DNA of 64,000 nucleotides from Marinobacter xestospongiae (lineage in GTDB: Bacteria > Pseudomonadota > Gammaproteobacteria > Pseudomonadales > Oleiphilaceae), in assembly GCF_023156385.1 (NCBI RefSeq), contig NZ_JAKZAK010000004.1, forward strand, positions 124,001-188,000. The letters run 5' to 3'. Position 1 is the first letter of the stretch; each line of letters opens with the position of its first letter. Of the stretch, positions 7,485-17,792 are shown piece by piece. Position numbers and translations under genes: made by a program. The notes below the pieces were generated by a model, which was not told where the DNA came from, searched no databases, and was given only the letters and a program-made list of their open reading frames with translations.

Positions 7485-8669
7485 ATGGAAGACACCCTCC
7501 TCGTGGTCAACTGCGGCAGCTCGTCGCTGAAACTTGCCCTCTATGATCGCCAGATGCACTGTCTGGCAAGCGCCCTGGCCGAGCGGCTGGGGTCCTCAGA
7601 CGCTTTCGGGCGTCTTGATGCCAATGACCAGCGCCATCAGGTCGAGATCCCCGCACCGGGCGATCACGACGCCGCGCTCGCCGCCCTGATCCAGCAACTG
7701 CGGACCCTGCAACTGCTGCAGGGACAGCCCCGGGCGGTTGGACACCGGGTGGTCCACGGCGGCGAATCGTTCACTGACGCGGCCCGTATCACCCCGGAAG
7801 TGGTTGACGCCATCGAGCGCTGCGCCGCCCTGGCGCCGCTGCATAACCCGGTCAACCTGGTGGGCATTCGAGCCACTCAGGCGCTGTTCCCCGAGGTGCC
7901 TCAGGTGGCGGTGTTCGATACCGCGTATCACCAGAGCCTGCCGGAGCATGCCTACCTCTATGCCCTGCCCCAACGCTTCTACCAGGAATGGGGGGTGCGC
8001 CGATACGGCTTCCATGGCACCAGCCACCAGTTCATGGCCGGCGAAGCCGCCCGCATTCTCGACAAACCCTTGTCAGAAACCTCGATCATCTCCGCCCACC
8101 TCGGCAACGGCTGCAGCATCACGGCCATTCGGGATGGCCTGAGTGTGGATACCTCCATGGGCCTGACCCCGCTGGAAGGTCTGGTGATGGGCACCCGCAG
8201 TGGCGATCTTGATCCCGGACTGTTCGAGTTTCTGGGCGGCAAGGGCCTGTCGCCGGCAGAGATCAACCGGCTGCTCAATCAGGACAGCGGTCTGCTGGGG
8301 CTCTCCGGCGAGACCAACGACATGCGTACCCTGACCGAACTGGCTGCCAACGGCCACCGCCAGGCAGATCTCGCCATCGAGGTGTTCTGCTTCCGCCTGG
8401 CCCGTTACGTCGGCGCCATGACCGCGTCCCTGACCCAACTCGATGCCCTGGTGTTCACCGGCGGTATCGGCGAAAACAGCGCACTGGTGCGGGCCCGCAC
8501 TGTTGCGCACCTGCAACTGCTGGGGCTCAGCCTCGACAACAACCACAACGACCGCCATGGCCGTGACAACCAGCATCACATCGAACACGCGGACAGCCGT
8601 TTCCCGATCCTGGTGATTCCCACCAACGAGGAACGGGTCATCGCCCAGTCCGCACTGAACCACAGCTAA
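7485..8669 (+). CDS. ackA: Acetate kinase
   Basis: The 394-residue protein converts acetyl phosphate and ADP to acetate and ATP, and the reverse, in the cytoplasm. It shows the ASKHA-fold landmarks: VVNCGSSSLKLAL at the N-terminus, GHRVVHGGE near residue 87, the catalytic-aspartate segment AVFDTAYHQSLPE, YGFHGTSHQ, SAHLGNGCS, MGLTPLEGLVMGTRSGDLDP and FTGGIGENS. The size matches the usual 390-400 residues. The stop is 9 bases before the pta ATG, so ackA and pta are co-transcribed. Confidence 0.97.
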   Translation: MEDTLLVVNCGSSSLKLALYDRQMHCLASALAERLGSSDAFGRLDANDQRHQVEIPAPGDHDAALAALIQQLRTLQLLQGQPRAVGHRVVHGGESFTDAARITPEVVDAIERCAALAPLHNPVNLVGIRATQALFPEVPQVAVFDTAYHQSLPEHAYLYALPQRFYQEWGVRRYGFHGTSHQFMAGEAARILDKPLSETSIISAHLGNGCSITAIRDGLSVDTSMGLTPLEGLVMGTRSGDLDPGLFEFLGGKGLSPAEINRLLNQDSGLLGLSGETNDMRTLTELAANGHRQADLAIEVFCFRLARYVGAMTASLTQLDALVFTGGIGENSALVRARTVAHLQLLGLSLDNNHNDRHGRDNQHHIEHADSRFPILVIPTNEERVIAQSALNHS

Positions 8670-8678
8670 GGATTGACC

Positions 8679-10829
8679 ATGGCCAAGAATCTTTTCATCG
8701 CGCCGACGTCCCTGGATGCCGGTCTCACCTCGGTCTGTCTCGGTCTGTACCGGGCACTGGATCGGGTCGGCGTACGGGTCGGTTTCTACAAACCGTTTAC
8801 CCAACCCCTGTACCGCCAGGATCACCGGCTGAACGAGGGCTGTGATGCCTCGGTGGAATTCATCCGCAGCCGCGGAGAGCTGTCGCCACCAGACCCGATC
8901 GACCTGAAACGGGCCCAGAAACTGCTCAACCAGGGCAAGGCCGATCTGCTGATGGAGGAAGTGGTCGGGCACTACCAGCAGGTGGCCGCCAAGTGCGATG
9001 TGGTGATTATTGAAGGGCTGGTCCCCGATCGCAGCCAGGCCTACACCGCGCGCCTGAATGTGGATGTCTCCCGTAACCTCGGCGCCGAGGTTATCCTGGT
9101 CAGCGCGCCCCAGGAAGCCAGCCCGGGCGAGCTGGATGAACTGCTGGACTTCTCCGCCCGGCTGTTCGCCGCTCCCGGCGATCCGGACGTGATCGGCGTG
9201 ATCCTCAACAAGGTGGGCGAACCGCAACGCTCCGACTTCACCCCCCGGGTGAACGCCGAACTGCTGACCGACCTGCCGGACTACGCCAGTGAATGCAAGG
9301 TGTTCCGCAACCAGCGCTTCCGTCTGCTCGGCTGCATTCCCTGGCAGCCGGAACTGCTGGCACCGCGGGTGGCCGACATCGCCCGGGAGCTGGCAACCCC
9401 GGTGCTCCACGCCGGCCAGATGGAAACCCGCCGGGTGCGCAATGTCACGGTTAGCGCCCGGACCGTCCGTAACATGGTGCATACCCTCAAGCCCGGCACC
9501 CTGGTGGTCACCCCCGGCGATCGCGAGGACATCATGCTCGCCACCGCCGTGTCCGCCCTCAATGGCGTGCCCCTGGCGGGCCTGCTGCTCACCGGTGGGC
9601 TGGCTGCGGACGACAGAGTGATTGAGCTGTGCCGCAAAGCCCTGGATACCGGTCTGCCTGTGCTCAGCGCCGAAACCAATACCTTCGAAACCGCTCACCA
9701 GCTCGCCAACCTGTCGCCAGCCATCCCCCTGGACGATGGCGACCGCATTGAGCAGGCCATGGAGTCGGTGGCCACCCAGCTGGATACGGACTGGCTGCAA
9801 CAGCACCTCAGCATCCAGCGAAAACGACGGCTATCACCGCCGGCCTTTCGCTACCAGCTGTCGGAACGGGCCCGGGCCGCGGACAAACGCATCGTCCTGC
9901 CGGAGGGGAACGAACCTCGCACGGTCCAGGCCGCCATCATCTGCCACCAGCGCCAGCTCGCCCGCTGCGTGCTGATCGGCAACCGCGAGGAGATCGCCTC
10001 CGTGGCCCAGACCCAGGGCCTGACCCTGCCGGATGACCTGGAAGTGATCGACCCGGGCACCGTCCGCGACCAGTACGTGCCGCCCATGGTGGAGTTGCGT
10101 AAACACAAGGGGCTGGCACCGGACATGGCGGAAGCCATGCTGGAGGACAACGTGGTCCTCGGCACCATGATGGTGGCGATGGACGAAGCCGACGGCCTGG
10201 TGTCCGGAGCAGTTCACACCACCGCCAACACCGTTCGCCCGGCGCTGCAGCTGATCAAGACCCACGAGCACGCGCGGGTGGTGTCGTCGGTGTTCTTCAT
10301 GCTGCTGCCGGAACAGGTCCTGGTCTATGGCGACTGTGCCATCAACCCGGACCCCAACGCCGAACAACTGGCGGACATCGCCATCCAGAGCGCGGAATCG
10401 GCCCTGGCCTTCGGCATTGATCCGGTGATTGCGATGATCAGCTACAGCACCGGCGAGTCCGGTAGTGGTCAGGATGTCGACAAGGTGCGCGAGGCCACCC
10501 GCATTGCGCGGGAGCGTCGCCCCGATCTGCTGATCGATGGCCCGCTACAGTATGATGCCGCCGCCATTGCCAGCGTCGGCCGCAGCAAGGCGCCGGACAG
10601 TCCGGTTGCAGGCAAGGCCACGGTGTTTGTGTTCCCGGATCTCAACACCGGCAACACCACCTACAAGGCCGTGCAACGCAGCGCCAATGTGGTCAGTATC
10701 GGCCCGATGCTGCAGGGTCTGCGCAAGCCGGTGAACGATCTGTCCCGGGGCGCCCTGGTGGAGGACATCGTGTTCACCATCGCCCTGACGGCGGTCCAGG
10801 CCCGCCAGGTGGAAGACGCCAAGGGCTGA
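8679..10829 (+). CDS. pta: Phosphate acetyltransferase (long form)
   Basis: This 716-residue enzyme interconverts acetyl-CoA and acetyl phosphate. It is the long form: an N-terminal P-loop-like domain (AAA_26/BioD type, IAPTSLDAGLTSVCLGL), a middle DRTGG domain and a C-terminal catalytic PTA domain from about residue 390. The catalytic part includes RIVLPEGNEPRT, MVAMDEADGLVSGAVHTTAN, VLVYGDCAINPDPN, MISYSTGESGSGQDV and FPDLNTGNTTYKAVQRSA. The ATG at 8679 has AGGA 6 bases upstream and is preferred to a TTG six bases earlier. It is the second gene of ackA-pta. Confidence 0.97.
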   Translation: MAKNLFIAPTSLDAGLTSVCLGLYRALDRVGVRVGFYKPFTQPLYRQDHRLNEGCDASVEFIRSRGELSPPDPIDLKRAQKLLNQGKADLLMEEVVGHYQQVAAKCDVVIIEGLVPDRSQAYTARLNVDVSRNLGAEVILVSAPQEASPGELDELLDFSARLFAAPGDPDVIGVILNKVGEPQRSDFTPRVNAELLTDLPDYASECKVFRNQRFRLLGCIPWQPELLAPRVADIARELATPVLHAGQMETRRVRNVTVSARTVRNMVHTLKPGTLVVTPGDREDIMLATAVSALNGVPLAGLLLTGGLAADDRVIELCRKALDTGLPVLSAETNTFETAHQLANLSPAIPLDDGDRIEQAMESVATQLDTDWLQQHLSIQRKRRLSPPAFRYQLSERARAADKRIVLPEGNEPRTVQAAIICHQRQLARCVLIGNREEIASVAQTQGLTLPDDLEVIDPGTVRDQYVPPMVELRKHKGLAPDMAEAMLEDNVVLGTMMVAMDEADGLVSGAVHTTANTVRPALQLIKTHEHARVVSSVFFMLLPEQVLVYGDCAINPDPNAEQLADIAIQSAESALAFGIDPVIAMISYSTGESGSGQDVDKVREATRIARERRPDLLIDGPLQYDAAAIASVGRSKAPDSPVAGKATVFVFPDLNTGNTTYKAVQRSANVVSIGPMLQGLRKPVNDLSRGALVEDIVFTIALTAVQARQVEDAKG

Positions 10830-10849
10830 GTTTTCAGGGGCCCAGAAAC

Positions 10850-10878
10850 AGCTTACCCCGGCATGGCCGGGGTAAGCT
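10850..10878. terminator. Bidirectional hairpin between pta and der
   Basis: A perfect 13-base inverted repeat (AGCTTACCCCGGC / GCCGGGGTAAGCT) with a 3-base ATG spacer lies between two convergent genes. The hairpin is very stable but has only a short T stretch on the minus side and none directly on the plus side. It is the obvious barrier for both transcripts. Confidence 0.7.
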
Positions 10879-10892
10879 GGGTAACAACGTTA

Positions 10893-12314
10893 CTACTTTT
10901 TCTTGCTCTTCATCCGCGGCTTTTTGATGCGCCGCCCTTTCTTGAGATCGTTGTCCTGCTTCACCTTCTGCCGGGGTGTCAGGCGATTGACCCGGTTGGC
11001 GTAGGGGTTCTCGCTGCCCTTGAACTCAAACCGGATTGGCGTACCGGTAACCTTGAGCACGCGACGAAAGGTATTCTCCAGATAGCGTTTGTAGGCACCT
11101 GGTAAGGCATCCACCTGGTTGCCATGGACCACGATCACCGGCGGATTGGAGCCGCCCTGGTGGGCATAGCGCAGCTTGATGCGACGTCCCTGCACCATTG
11201 GCGGCTGATGCTGCGCGGTGGCATCCTGGAGAATCGCCGTCAGACGGTTGGTCTGCCATTTCGCCATGGCCGACTCGTAGCAGTCCGCCACCGAATCGTA
11301 CATCACACCAACACCGGAACCGTGCAGGGCGGAAATGTAGTGCTTGTCGGCGTAGTCGAGGAAATCCAGACGACGCTGAACCTGCTCCTTCACCCGGGCC
11401 CGGTCTTCACCGTCCATGCCGTCCCACTTGTTGACGGCGACGATCAGGGAGCGGCCGGCATCCAGCACGAAGCCGATCAGGTGCAGATCCTGGTCCACCA
11501 GCCCTTCCCGCGCATCGATCACCAGAATCACCACATGGGCATCATCAATCGCCTGCAGGGTTTTGATAATGGAGAACTTCTCCACCACTTCACGGACGTT
11601 CTTGCGGCGCCGGACACCGGCCGTGTCGATCAGGGTGTACTCCTGCCCCTGACGCTCATAGGGAATGTAGACACTGTCCCGGGTGGTGCCGGGCATGTCG
11701 TAGACCACCACCCGGTCTTCCCCGAGCATGCGGTTGACCAGGGTGGATTTGCCCACATTGGGCCGGCCAACGATGCCGATGCGAATGCCCGGGTAGCGGT
11801 CCGCCCGATCCTCCGCGTCGGCTTCCTCAATGGCCGGCAACAGCCGGTCCAGCATGGAGCGGATACCACGGTTGTGGGAGGCGGCAATCAGGAACGGCTG
11901 ATCAAAACCCAGGCTGTAGAAATCGCTAGCGGCGACGTCCGGGTCCTGGCCATCGGTCTTGTTGACCACCAGTTGAGCGGGCTTGCCCAGACGACGCAGG
12001 TGGTCGGCAATCATCTCATCACCGGCGGTCAGGCCTGCACGGCCATCCACCAGAAACAGCACGATGGTAGCCTCTTCCACCGCCTGCAGGGACTGCCGGG
12101 CCATTTCGGCGTCGATGCCTTCTTCGTCACCGGTCAAACCGCCGGTATCAATGACAATAAAGCGCTGGCCTTCGTAGTTGCCCTCACCGTACTTACGGTC
12201 TCGGGTCAGGCCGGGGAAGTCCGCCACCAGGGCGTCCCGGGAGCGGGTCATCTGGTTGAACAGGGTGGATTTGCCGACATTGGGTCGACCAACCAGGGCG
12301 ATGACAGGGATCAT
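10893..12314 (-). CDS. der: Ribosome-associated GTPase Der (EngA)
   Basis: The 473-residue protein is the double-GTPase needed for 50S subunit maturation. Two complete G domains are visible, each with GRPNVGKST, a DT(G/A)G switch II and an NKxD (NKTDG, then NKWDG). They are followed by the KH-like C-terminal domain and a very basic tail rich in Lys and Arg. It sits downstream of bamB, the conserved gammaproteobacterial order (hisS-yfgM-bamB-der), with a 52-base gap. Confidence 0.97.
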   Translation of the reverse strand: MIPVIALVGRPNVGKSTLFNQMTRSRDALVADFPGLTRDRKYGEGNYEGQRFIVIDTGGLTGDEEGIDAEMARQSLQAVEEATIVLFLVDGRAGLTAGDEMIADHLRRLGKPAQLVVNKTDGQDPDVAASDFYSLGFDQPFLIAASHNRGIRSMLDRLLPAIEEADAEDRADRYPGIRIGIVGRPNVGKSTLVNRMLGEDRVVVYDMPGTTRDSVYIPYERQGQEYTLIDTAGVRRRKNVREVVEKFSIIKTLQAIDDAHVVILVIDAREGLVDQDLHLIGFVLDAGRSLIVAVNKWDGMDGEDRARVKEQVQRRLDFLDYADKHYISALHGSGVGVMYDSVADCYESAMAKWQTNRLTAILQDATAQHQPPMVQGRRIKLRYAHQGGSNPPVIVVHGNQVDALPGAYKRYLENTFRRVLKVTGTPIRFEFKGSENPYANRVNRLTPRQKVKQDNDLKKGRRIKKPRMKSKKK

Positions 12315-12366
12315 AAATCGTTGCTATCCAGTTGCAGGGCGCCGCCCGAGGGCGGCGCCGGCACGT

Positions 12367-13533
12367 TCAGTCGCGTGCGTTCAGTTCAAGGAGGGCCAAT
12401 TTGCCACTGTTGCCGTAGACCAATACCCGGTCTCCCAACCGCTGCATCGGCACACGCAGGCCCTCGTCATCAAATTCCAGCTGTCCCTGCAAGCTGCCGT
12501 CCGCCAGTGACAGGGCGTGAATATAGCCCTCAAAATCACCCACCAGCAGGTAATCCCCAACCACCTGGGGCTGGGTTGTCTGACGCCATGAAAGGCGGTC
12601 CTGGGCCCAGATAACATCTCGGGACGCACCGTCGTAGGCGAGGATGTCACCATTGGCCTGGGAGACAAAAATGTTGCCCTGACCAATCATCGCCGAATGC
12701 AGACTGGAGCTCTTGCGGCTCCAGATTTCCTGGCCGGAACGCAGGTCCACCAGCGCCAATTGGCCCTGATAGCCGGTAATCAGCGCAGCGGATTCCAGAA
12801 TCAGCGGCTGGGCGGTGACATCCACCAGTCGTTCAAGCTCGGTCCGGCCTTCCGGTTCCCCTACGGTGTATTGCCACAACGGCTGACCGGATTCAGAATC
12901 CAGCGCGAACATCCGGCCATTGGCAAAAGACACCAGCGTCATCTCGGCTCCAACCAGCGGAGCGGCCGCAGCACGCAGGGTCAGTACCGGCACCACGCCG
13001 TCGTATTGCCAGCGACGCTCGCCGTCTTCTGCAGCAAACGCCAGCACCTTGCCGTCGATGGTCTGAGCCACCACAACGGAACCATTGGACGCCGGACTGG
13101 CCAGCACTTCGTTCGGCAATTCAGCCTGCCACAGCAGCTCACCGGTCTCGATGGACAACGCCAGCAATTCGGCGTCCGCAGTGACCAGGTAGAGCTGGCG
13201 ACGGTCGCCACCAACGCCGGCCATGATGCTCAAGTCCAGCGACTGTTGCCATAGGGTCTTGCCGGTATCCGGCGCCAGCGCCAGCAGTTCACCGTCCGCC
13301 GAGGCGGCGTAGATCGCATCCGGCGTTGCCAGCGGTGCCAACTGCAACAGCTGCTCATCGTGACCGTCGCCAATGGAGCGCTCCCAGACTTCGTCCAGCT
13401 CCACCTGCTCCACCACTTCCGGCAGTTCCGCCGGCTGTTCAATGGTGTCAGTGGAACTGCAGCCAGAGACCGCCAGAGCCGTAATCAGCCCGGCAAACAG
13501 CCGCGTCCACGTCAGCCTGAGCCCTGCCGGCAT
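12367..13533 (-). CDS. bamB: Outer membrane protein assembly lipoprotein BamB
   Basis: This 388-residue lipoprotein has a signal peptide with lipobox AVSGC (Cys about residue 25). The mature part is a PQQ-like eight-bladed beta-propeller with repeated blades containing ALDxExGxxLWQ. It scaffolds BamA in outer-membrane beta-barrel insertion. The ATG overlaps the yfgM stop by one base (TGATG arrangement). Its place between yfgM and der is standard. Confidence 0.95.
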   Translation of the reverse strand: MPAGLRLTWTRLFAGLITALAVSGCSSTDTIEQPAELPEVVEQVELDEVWERSIGDGHDEQLLQLAPLATPDAIYAASADGELLALAPDTGKTLWQQSLDLSIMAGVGGDRRQLYLVTADAELLALSIETGELLWQAELPNEVLASPASNGSVVVAQTIDGKVLAFAAEDGERRWQYDGVVPVLTLRAAAAPLVGAEMTLVSFANGRMFALDSESGQPLWQYTVGEPEGRTELERLVDVTAQPLILESAALITGYQGQLALVDLRSGQEIWSRKSSSLHSAMIGQGNIFVSQANGDILAYDGASRDVIWAQDRLSWRQTTQPQVVGDYLLVGDFEGYIHALSLADGSLQGQLEFDDEGLRVPMQRLGDRVLVYGNSGKLALLELNARD

Positions 13534-14189
13534 CAGGATTCCTCCCCGATACCCAGGTCAGCCAGTTTCAGTTCAAGCACCGCATTGCGGCCGGTCTCGC
13601 TGGCTTCGCGGGCCACCAGGTAGGCCTCTCCGGCCGCTTCGTTATCGCCTTTCGCCAACAGGATGTCGCCCTCAAGTTCTGCAAACAGGGCCTTGAAACT
13701 GCCGGCGTTGCTGGCACCACGAAGGGTGCTCAGCGCCTCGTCCAGATCGCCATTGGTGAACTGGGCCCGCGCCAGTCGGCTGCGCACCACCAGCTCCAGT
13801 GCCGGCTGGTCTTTGACCTGCCCGTGCACCCAGCTCAGGGTTTCGACGGCTGCCGCCGGGTCGCTCTGCTCATCCAGCTGCTGTTTGGCAAGCAACAGGT
13901 TGCCGTACAGGGCGTAGGCGTTGTCGCTGTACTCATCCCGCAGTTTGCCCGCCAGGTAGCTGACGGTTTCGGTGCGACTGTCGTCGGTCTGATCAGAAAA
14001 CGCACTGAGCAGATTGTTGAACTCTGCAGCCGCTTCTGAGCGCACCTGGGCCTGATGGTTCTGCCAGGCTTTCCAGCCAAAGACGATTGCCAGCGCGGCA
14101 CCAATGCCGATCAGCAGGGAACTGCCGTTCTTTTTCCACCAGTCCTTGATCGCCTGGACCTGTTCCTCTTCGGTACGCAACTCGGCCAT
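13533..14189 (-). CDS. yfgM: YfgM family ancillary SecYEG translocon subunit
   Basis: The product has 218 residues: a cytoplasmic start (MAELRTEEEQVQAIKDWWKK), one helix (about residues 20-42, LLIGIGAALAIVFGWKAW), and a periplasmic TPR-like domain. In E. coli YfgM binds SecYEG and PpiD and helps pass substrates to periplasmic chaperones. It lies directly between hisS and bamB, as in relatives. Confidence 0.9.
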   Translation of the reverse strand: MAELRTEEEQVQAIKDWWKKNGSSLLIGIGAALAIVFGWKAWQNHQAQVRSEAAAEFNNLLSAFSDQTDDSRTETVSYLAGKLRDEYSDNAYALYGNLLLAKQQLDEQSDPAAAVETLSWVHGQVKDQPALELVVRSRLARAQFTNGDLDEALSTLRGASNAGSFKALFAELEGDILLAKGDNEAAGEAYLVAREASETGRNAVLELKLADLGIGEES

Positions 14190-14254
14190 GTTCTCTCCTG
14201 TGAGTATTCGCTTGTCGTGAAGCGGGGCCCTTGGCCCCTTCGCTGACTGGCCTG

Positions 14255-15532
14255 TCAGCGCAACAGTTCTGCCAATGCCGGCACCAGGTCGGCCTGGGCC
14301 ACTTCCTTCTGCTCGCCGTCTGATCGCAGCGGTTTGATCGCCACCGTGCCGGCGGCCACCTCGTTCTCACCCAGGATCAACGCCACCTGGGCGCCACTGC
14401 GATCGGCTTTCTTCATCTGGCTCTTGAAGCTGCCGCCGCCACAATGGCTGACCACACCCCGACCCGGCAGGCCATTGCGCACCTGCTCGGCCAACACCAG
14501 GGCCGGCGCCACAGCGCCCTCACCCATCGCGGTGACGTATACGTCGACATCATTGTTGACGTGCTCCGGCACCAGATTGAGGGTTTCCAGCAGCAGAATC
14601 AGCCGCTCAAGCCCCATCGCGAAGCCGACGGCAACGGTGGGCTTGCCCCCCAACTGCTCAACCAGGCCATCGTAACGGCCACCGGCACAGATGGTTCCCT
14701 GAGCGCCAAGGCTGTCGGTCACCCACTCGAAGACGGTCTTGCCGTAGTAATCCAGCCCCCGCACCAGGCGATTGTTGATCTGGTACGGCACTCCGGCCGC
14801 ATCCAGCAACGCTCGCAGCTGGCTGAAGTGCTCAACCGACTCGTCGTCCAGGTAGTCGTCCAGACGCGGCGCTCCAGTGAGGATCTCCAGGGTTTCCGGG
14901 CTCTTGCTGTCGAGGATACGCAACGGGTTGGTGTCCAGGCGGCGCTGACTGTCGCCGTCGAGCTGCTCCCGGTAATCGGCCAGGTACGCCACCAGCGCTT
15001 CCCGGTACTGGCGACGGGCCTGTGCCGTGCCGATGGAGTTGATCTCCAGTCTGGCATGGTCAGCCAGGCCCAGCTCCCGCCAGAGCCGTGCGGTCAGGAT
15101 CAGCAGCTCGGCATCGATGTCCGGGCCCGCCATACCAAAGCACTCCACCCCAATCTGGTGGAACTGGCGGTAACGGCCTTTCTGCGGACGTTCGTGCCGG
15201 AACATCGGCCCCACATACCAGAGCCGGCGGGTCTGATTGAACAGCAGGCCATGCTCTTCGGCGGCGCGGACACAGCCAGCGGTGCCTTCAGGACGCAGAG
15301 TCAGGCTGTCGCCATTGCGATCCTCAAAGGTGTACATCTCTTTTTCAACAATGTCGGTCACTTCACCGATGGAGCGTTTGAACAGATCGGTCTGTTCCAC
15401 CACCGGCATGCGGATCTCCTGGTAGCCGTAGCTGCCCAGCACCGCCCGGACCTTAGACTCCACGAACTGCCATACCGGAGTCTGCTCGGGCAGGATGTCG
15501 TTCATCCCGCGAATTGCCTGAATCTTTGCCAA
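14255..15532 (-). CDS. hisS: Histidyl-tRNA synthetase
   Basis: The 425-residue class II synthetase charges tRNA-His. Motif 1 lies around the N-terminal third, motif 2 is [19 protein letters not shown], and the histidine-specific motifs [14 protein letters not shown] and [15 protein letters not shown] follow. The C-terminal anticodon-binding domain starts near residue 330. The length is normal (424 in E. coli). It is in the ispG-hisS-yfgM-bamB-der run. Confidence 0.97.
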   Translation of the reverse strand: MAKIQAIRGMNDILPEQTPVWQFVESKVRAVLGSYGYQEIRMPVVEQTDLFKRSIGEVTDIVEKEMYTFEDRNGDSLTLRPEGTAGCVRAAEEHGLLFNQTRRLWYVGPMFRHERPQKGRYRQFHQIGVECFGMAGPDIDAELLILTARLWRELGLADHARLEINSIGTAQARRQYREALVAYLADYREQLDGDSQRRLDTNPLRILDSKSPETLEILTGAPRLDDYLDDESVEHFSQLRALLDAAGVPYQINNRLVRGLDYYGKTVFEWVTDSLGAQGTICAGGRYDGLVEQLGGKPTVAVGFAMGLERLILLLETLNLVPEHVNNDVDVYVTAMGEGAVAPALVLAEQVRNGLPGRGVVSHCGGGSFKSQMKKADRSGAQVALILGENEVAAGTVAIKPLRSDGEQKEVAQADLVPALAELLR

Positions 15533-15588
15533 GGGAAAACCTTACGTTCGATTGGGTATGTCGTGTTGCGACACCAGTCAGGCCCGGC

Positions 15589-16707
15589 TCAGTCTTCCGA
15601 GCGGGCGATGATGGCGTTCTCCTGCTCCTGCCGACGGGCCACTTCCTCGCGAATCAGTCGCTCCAGGTCCTCGGTCAGGGTGTCATTGTCCAGCTTCTGG
15701 TCAGGGCGTCCGCCCAGATAGAACAGGTTGCGGGGGCTTCCGCCGGTGAGGCCGATGTCCGCCTCCTTGGCCTCCCCCGGCCCGTTGACCACGCAGCCGA
15801 TGATGGCGACGTCCATAGCGGTGTTGACGTCCTCCAGCCGGGCCTCCAGATCGTTCATGGTCTGGATAACATCGAAGTTCTGCCGCGAGCAGCTCGGACA
15901 GGCGATGAAGTTGATGCCCCGGCTACGCAGGCGCAGGCTCTTGAGAATGTCGTAACCGACCTTGATTTCCTGTACCGGGTCGGCGGCCAGTGACACCCGA
16001 ATGGTGTCGCCGATGCCGTCCATCAGCAGCATGCCCAGCCCAATGGACGACTTGACGGTGCCTGAACGGAAACCACCTGCCTCGGTGATGCCCAGATGAA
16101 GAGGCTGCTCAATCTGGCTGGCAATCTTGCGATAGGCCGCAACCGTCATGAACACTTCCGATGCCTTGAGGCTGACCTTGAAGTCCAGGAAATCATGGCG
16201 ATCAAGGATGTCGATGTGACGCATGGCGGACTCTACCAACGCGTCCGGCGTTGGCTCGCCGTATTTCTTCTGCAGGTCCTTTTCCAGAGACCCGGCATTG
16301 ACGCCGATGCGAATGGGGATACCACGGTCACGGGCGGCGCTGATCACCGCGCTTACCCGGTCTTCCCGCCCGATGTTGCCGGGATTGATGCGCAGGCAGT
16401 CCACTCCCAGTTCCGCCACTTTCAGGGCGATACGGTAATCAAAGTGGATATCCGCCACCAGCGGCAGTGAAACCTGGGCGCGAATCTTACCGAACGCCTC
16501 GGCCGCATCCATGGAAGGCACCGATACCCGCACGATGTCGGCGCCGGCTTCCTGGATCGCGCGAATCTGGTTGACTGTCGCCTCGACATCGCAGGTGTTG
16601 GTGTTGGTCATGCTCTGCACCGCAATCGGCGCATCGCCGCCCACCGGCACATCACCCACCATAATCTGTCTCGACTTGCGTCGTTGAATCGGAGATTCCT
16701 GCTTCAT
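15589..16707 (-). CDS. ispG: 4-hydroxy-3-methylbut-2-enyl diphosphate synthase IspG
   Basis: This 372-residue [4Fe-4S] enzyme of the MEP isoprenoid pathway reduces MEcPP to HMBPP. It starts with [20 protein letters not shown], a TIM-barrel substrate site. The cluster cysteines are in [13 protein letters not shown] and [16 protein letters not shown]. The length is typical. It follows rodZ by 44 bases. As a late iron-sulfur client it depends on the cell's cluster assembly, which matters for the reduced isc locus nearby. Confidence 0.97.
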   Translation of the reverse strand: MKQESPIQRRKSRQIMVGDVPVGGDAPIAVQSMTNTNTCDVEATVNQIRAIQEAGADIVRVSVPSMDAAEAFGKIRAQVSLPLVADIHFDYRIALKVAELGVDCLRINPGNIGREDRVSAVISAARDRGIPIRIGVNAGSLEKDLQKKYGEPTPDALVESAMRHIDILDRHDFLDFKVSLKASEVFMTVAAYRKIASQIEQPLHLGITEAGGFRSGTVKSSIGLGMLLMDGIGDTIRVSLAADPVQEIKVGYDILKSLRLRSRGINFIACPSCSRQNFDVIQTMNDLEARLEDVNTAMDVAIIGCVVNGPGEAKEADIGLTGGSPRNLFYLGGRPDQKLDNDTLTEDLERLIREEVARRQEQENAIIARSED

Positions 16708-16751
16708 AGAGAGATAACCAGACTCTTGTCAGTAAATGTGAGGGCGCCAGT

Positions 16752-17792
16752 TCAGTTCAGCGAAAATTCCGCCCGATTGTTCACCACCCGGTAGCTACCC
16801 AGGTCCAGCGTTTGCCCTTCAAAACTCATGCTGTCCACGGCATCAACTGCACCAATCACCACCTTCAGTGGCGGTGTGCCGGTCACGTCCAGAGACTGTC
16901 CCGACCGTCTCAGCGCCGATACCAGTAAATCGCCATTGGCGTCGGTCACCCGAATCCAGCAGTCCGCCTTGAAGACCGCCGTCAGGTTACCCGGCGTTGC
17001 AGCAACTTCCGTCGTGGAAGGAGATACTGGCGCTGGACTGACATCAGGCGCCTGCTGGACCTCAAGCTCGGGCTCAGGCTCGGTGACGGCCTCTTCGACC
17101 GCAGCTTCCACTGTCGGTTCAGCGGGTTCTGGAGAATTGGTTTCGGTCGCCTCTAGCTGGCTTTCAGACTCCGGTTGCACCGATTCCGCCAACGCCTCGG
17201 GCTCGGGAGCCGGCTCTACGGGCACGGTGCCGCTGCCATCTTCCTCGTCTGCGGACGGCGCTGGTGGCGCCGAGCCGGCATCGTCAGCTGTCGGACGGTC
17301 ACCCTCCCCCTCTGCGGCCACCCCGGACTCGCTCTGACCGATACTGGTCAGCGACTCCAGGGTCGCCCCCTGCAGAAACACCCGGTAACCGATGAAGCCT
17401 GCCAGCGACAGGAACAGCAGAATCAGGATCATTCGGGCAATACGTTTCTTACGCCGTTTCTTCTGCTCGATCGTCACCAGCGGACTGGCCTGGTGGGCCT
17501 GTTCTTTCTCGCGGCGCAGGGGCTCAAGCTCCTGGTCCAGTTGCGACAAAACAACCTTTGGATCAAGCCCCACATGGTTGGCGTAGGCCCGAACGTAACC
17601 TTTCAGGAACAGTTCGGTATCGATCTGCTGGTAGTCGCCATTCTCTATCGCCTGAATCACCGACGGTCGCAGGTGCTGGGCCTTGGCAATATCATTGATT
17701 GCCAGGCCCCGGCTTTCCCTGGCCGCCTTTAACTGACTGCCGGCACTGGGGCCAGACGCAGCCGACTGCTGGACGGTTTCTTCATTCGACAT
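16752..17792 (-). CDS. rodZ: Cytoskeleton protein RodZ
   Basis: The 346-residue bitopic protein links MreB to the elongasome. It has an N-terminal helix-turn-helix (about 18-85, LKAARESRGLAINDIAKAQ), a basic patch KKRRKKRIAR and one helix (about 118-136). A long Pro/Glu/Ala-rich periplasmic linker follows, then a C-terminal DUF4115 beta domain (from about 265, LTAVFKADCWIRVTDANGD). The start overlaps the pilF stop by 11 bases, so the two are translationally linked. Confidence 0.93.
   Translation of the reverse strand: MSNEETVQQSAASGPSAGSQLKAARESRGLAINDIAKAQHLRPSVIQAIENGDYQQIDTELFLKGYVRAYANHVGLDPKVVLSQLDQELEPLRREKEQAHQASPLVTIEQKKRRKKRIARMILILLFLSLAGFIGYRVFLQGATLESLTSIGQSESGVAAEGEGDRPTADDAGSAPPAPSADEEDGSGTVPVEPAPEPEALAESVQPESESQLEATETNSPEPAEPTVEAAVEEAVTEPEPELEVQQAPDVSPAPVSPSTTEVAATPGNLTAVFKADCWIRVTDANGDLLVSALRRSGQSLDVTGTPPLKVVIGAVDAVDSMSFEGQTLDLGSYRVVNNRAEFSLN

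Noticed and set aside
8073..9806. 577-residue open frame on the minus strand across ackA and pta
   Set aside because: It lies wholly antisense to two clear enzyme genes, has no family features, and reflects the high-GC codon pattern.
11124..12614. 496-residue open frame on the plus strand across der and bamB
   Set aside because: It is antisense to der; its composition (His- and Gln-rich) is typical of shadow frames and it has no ribosome site.
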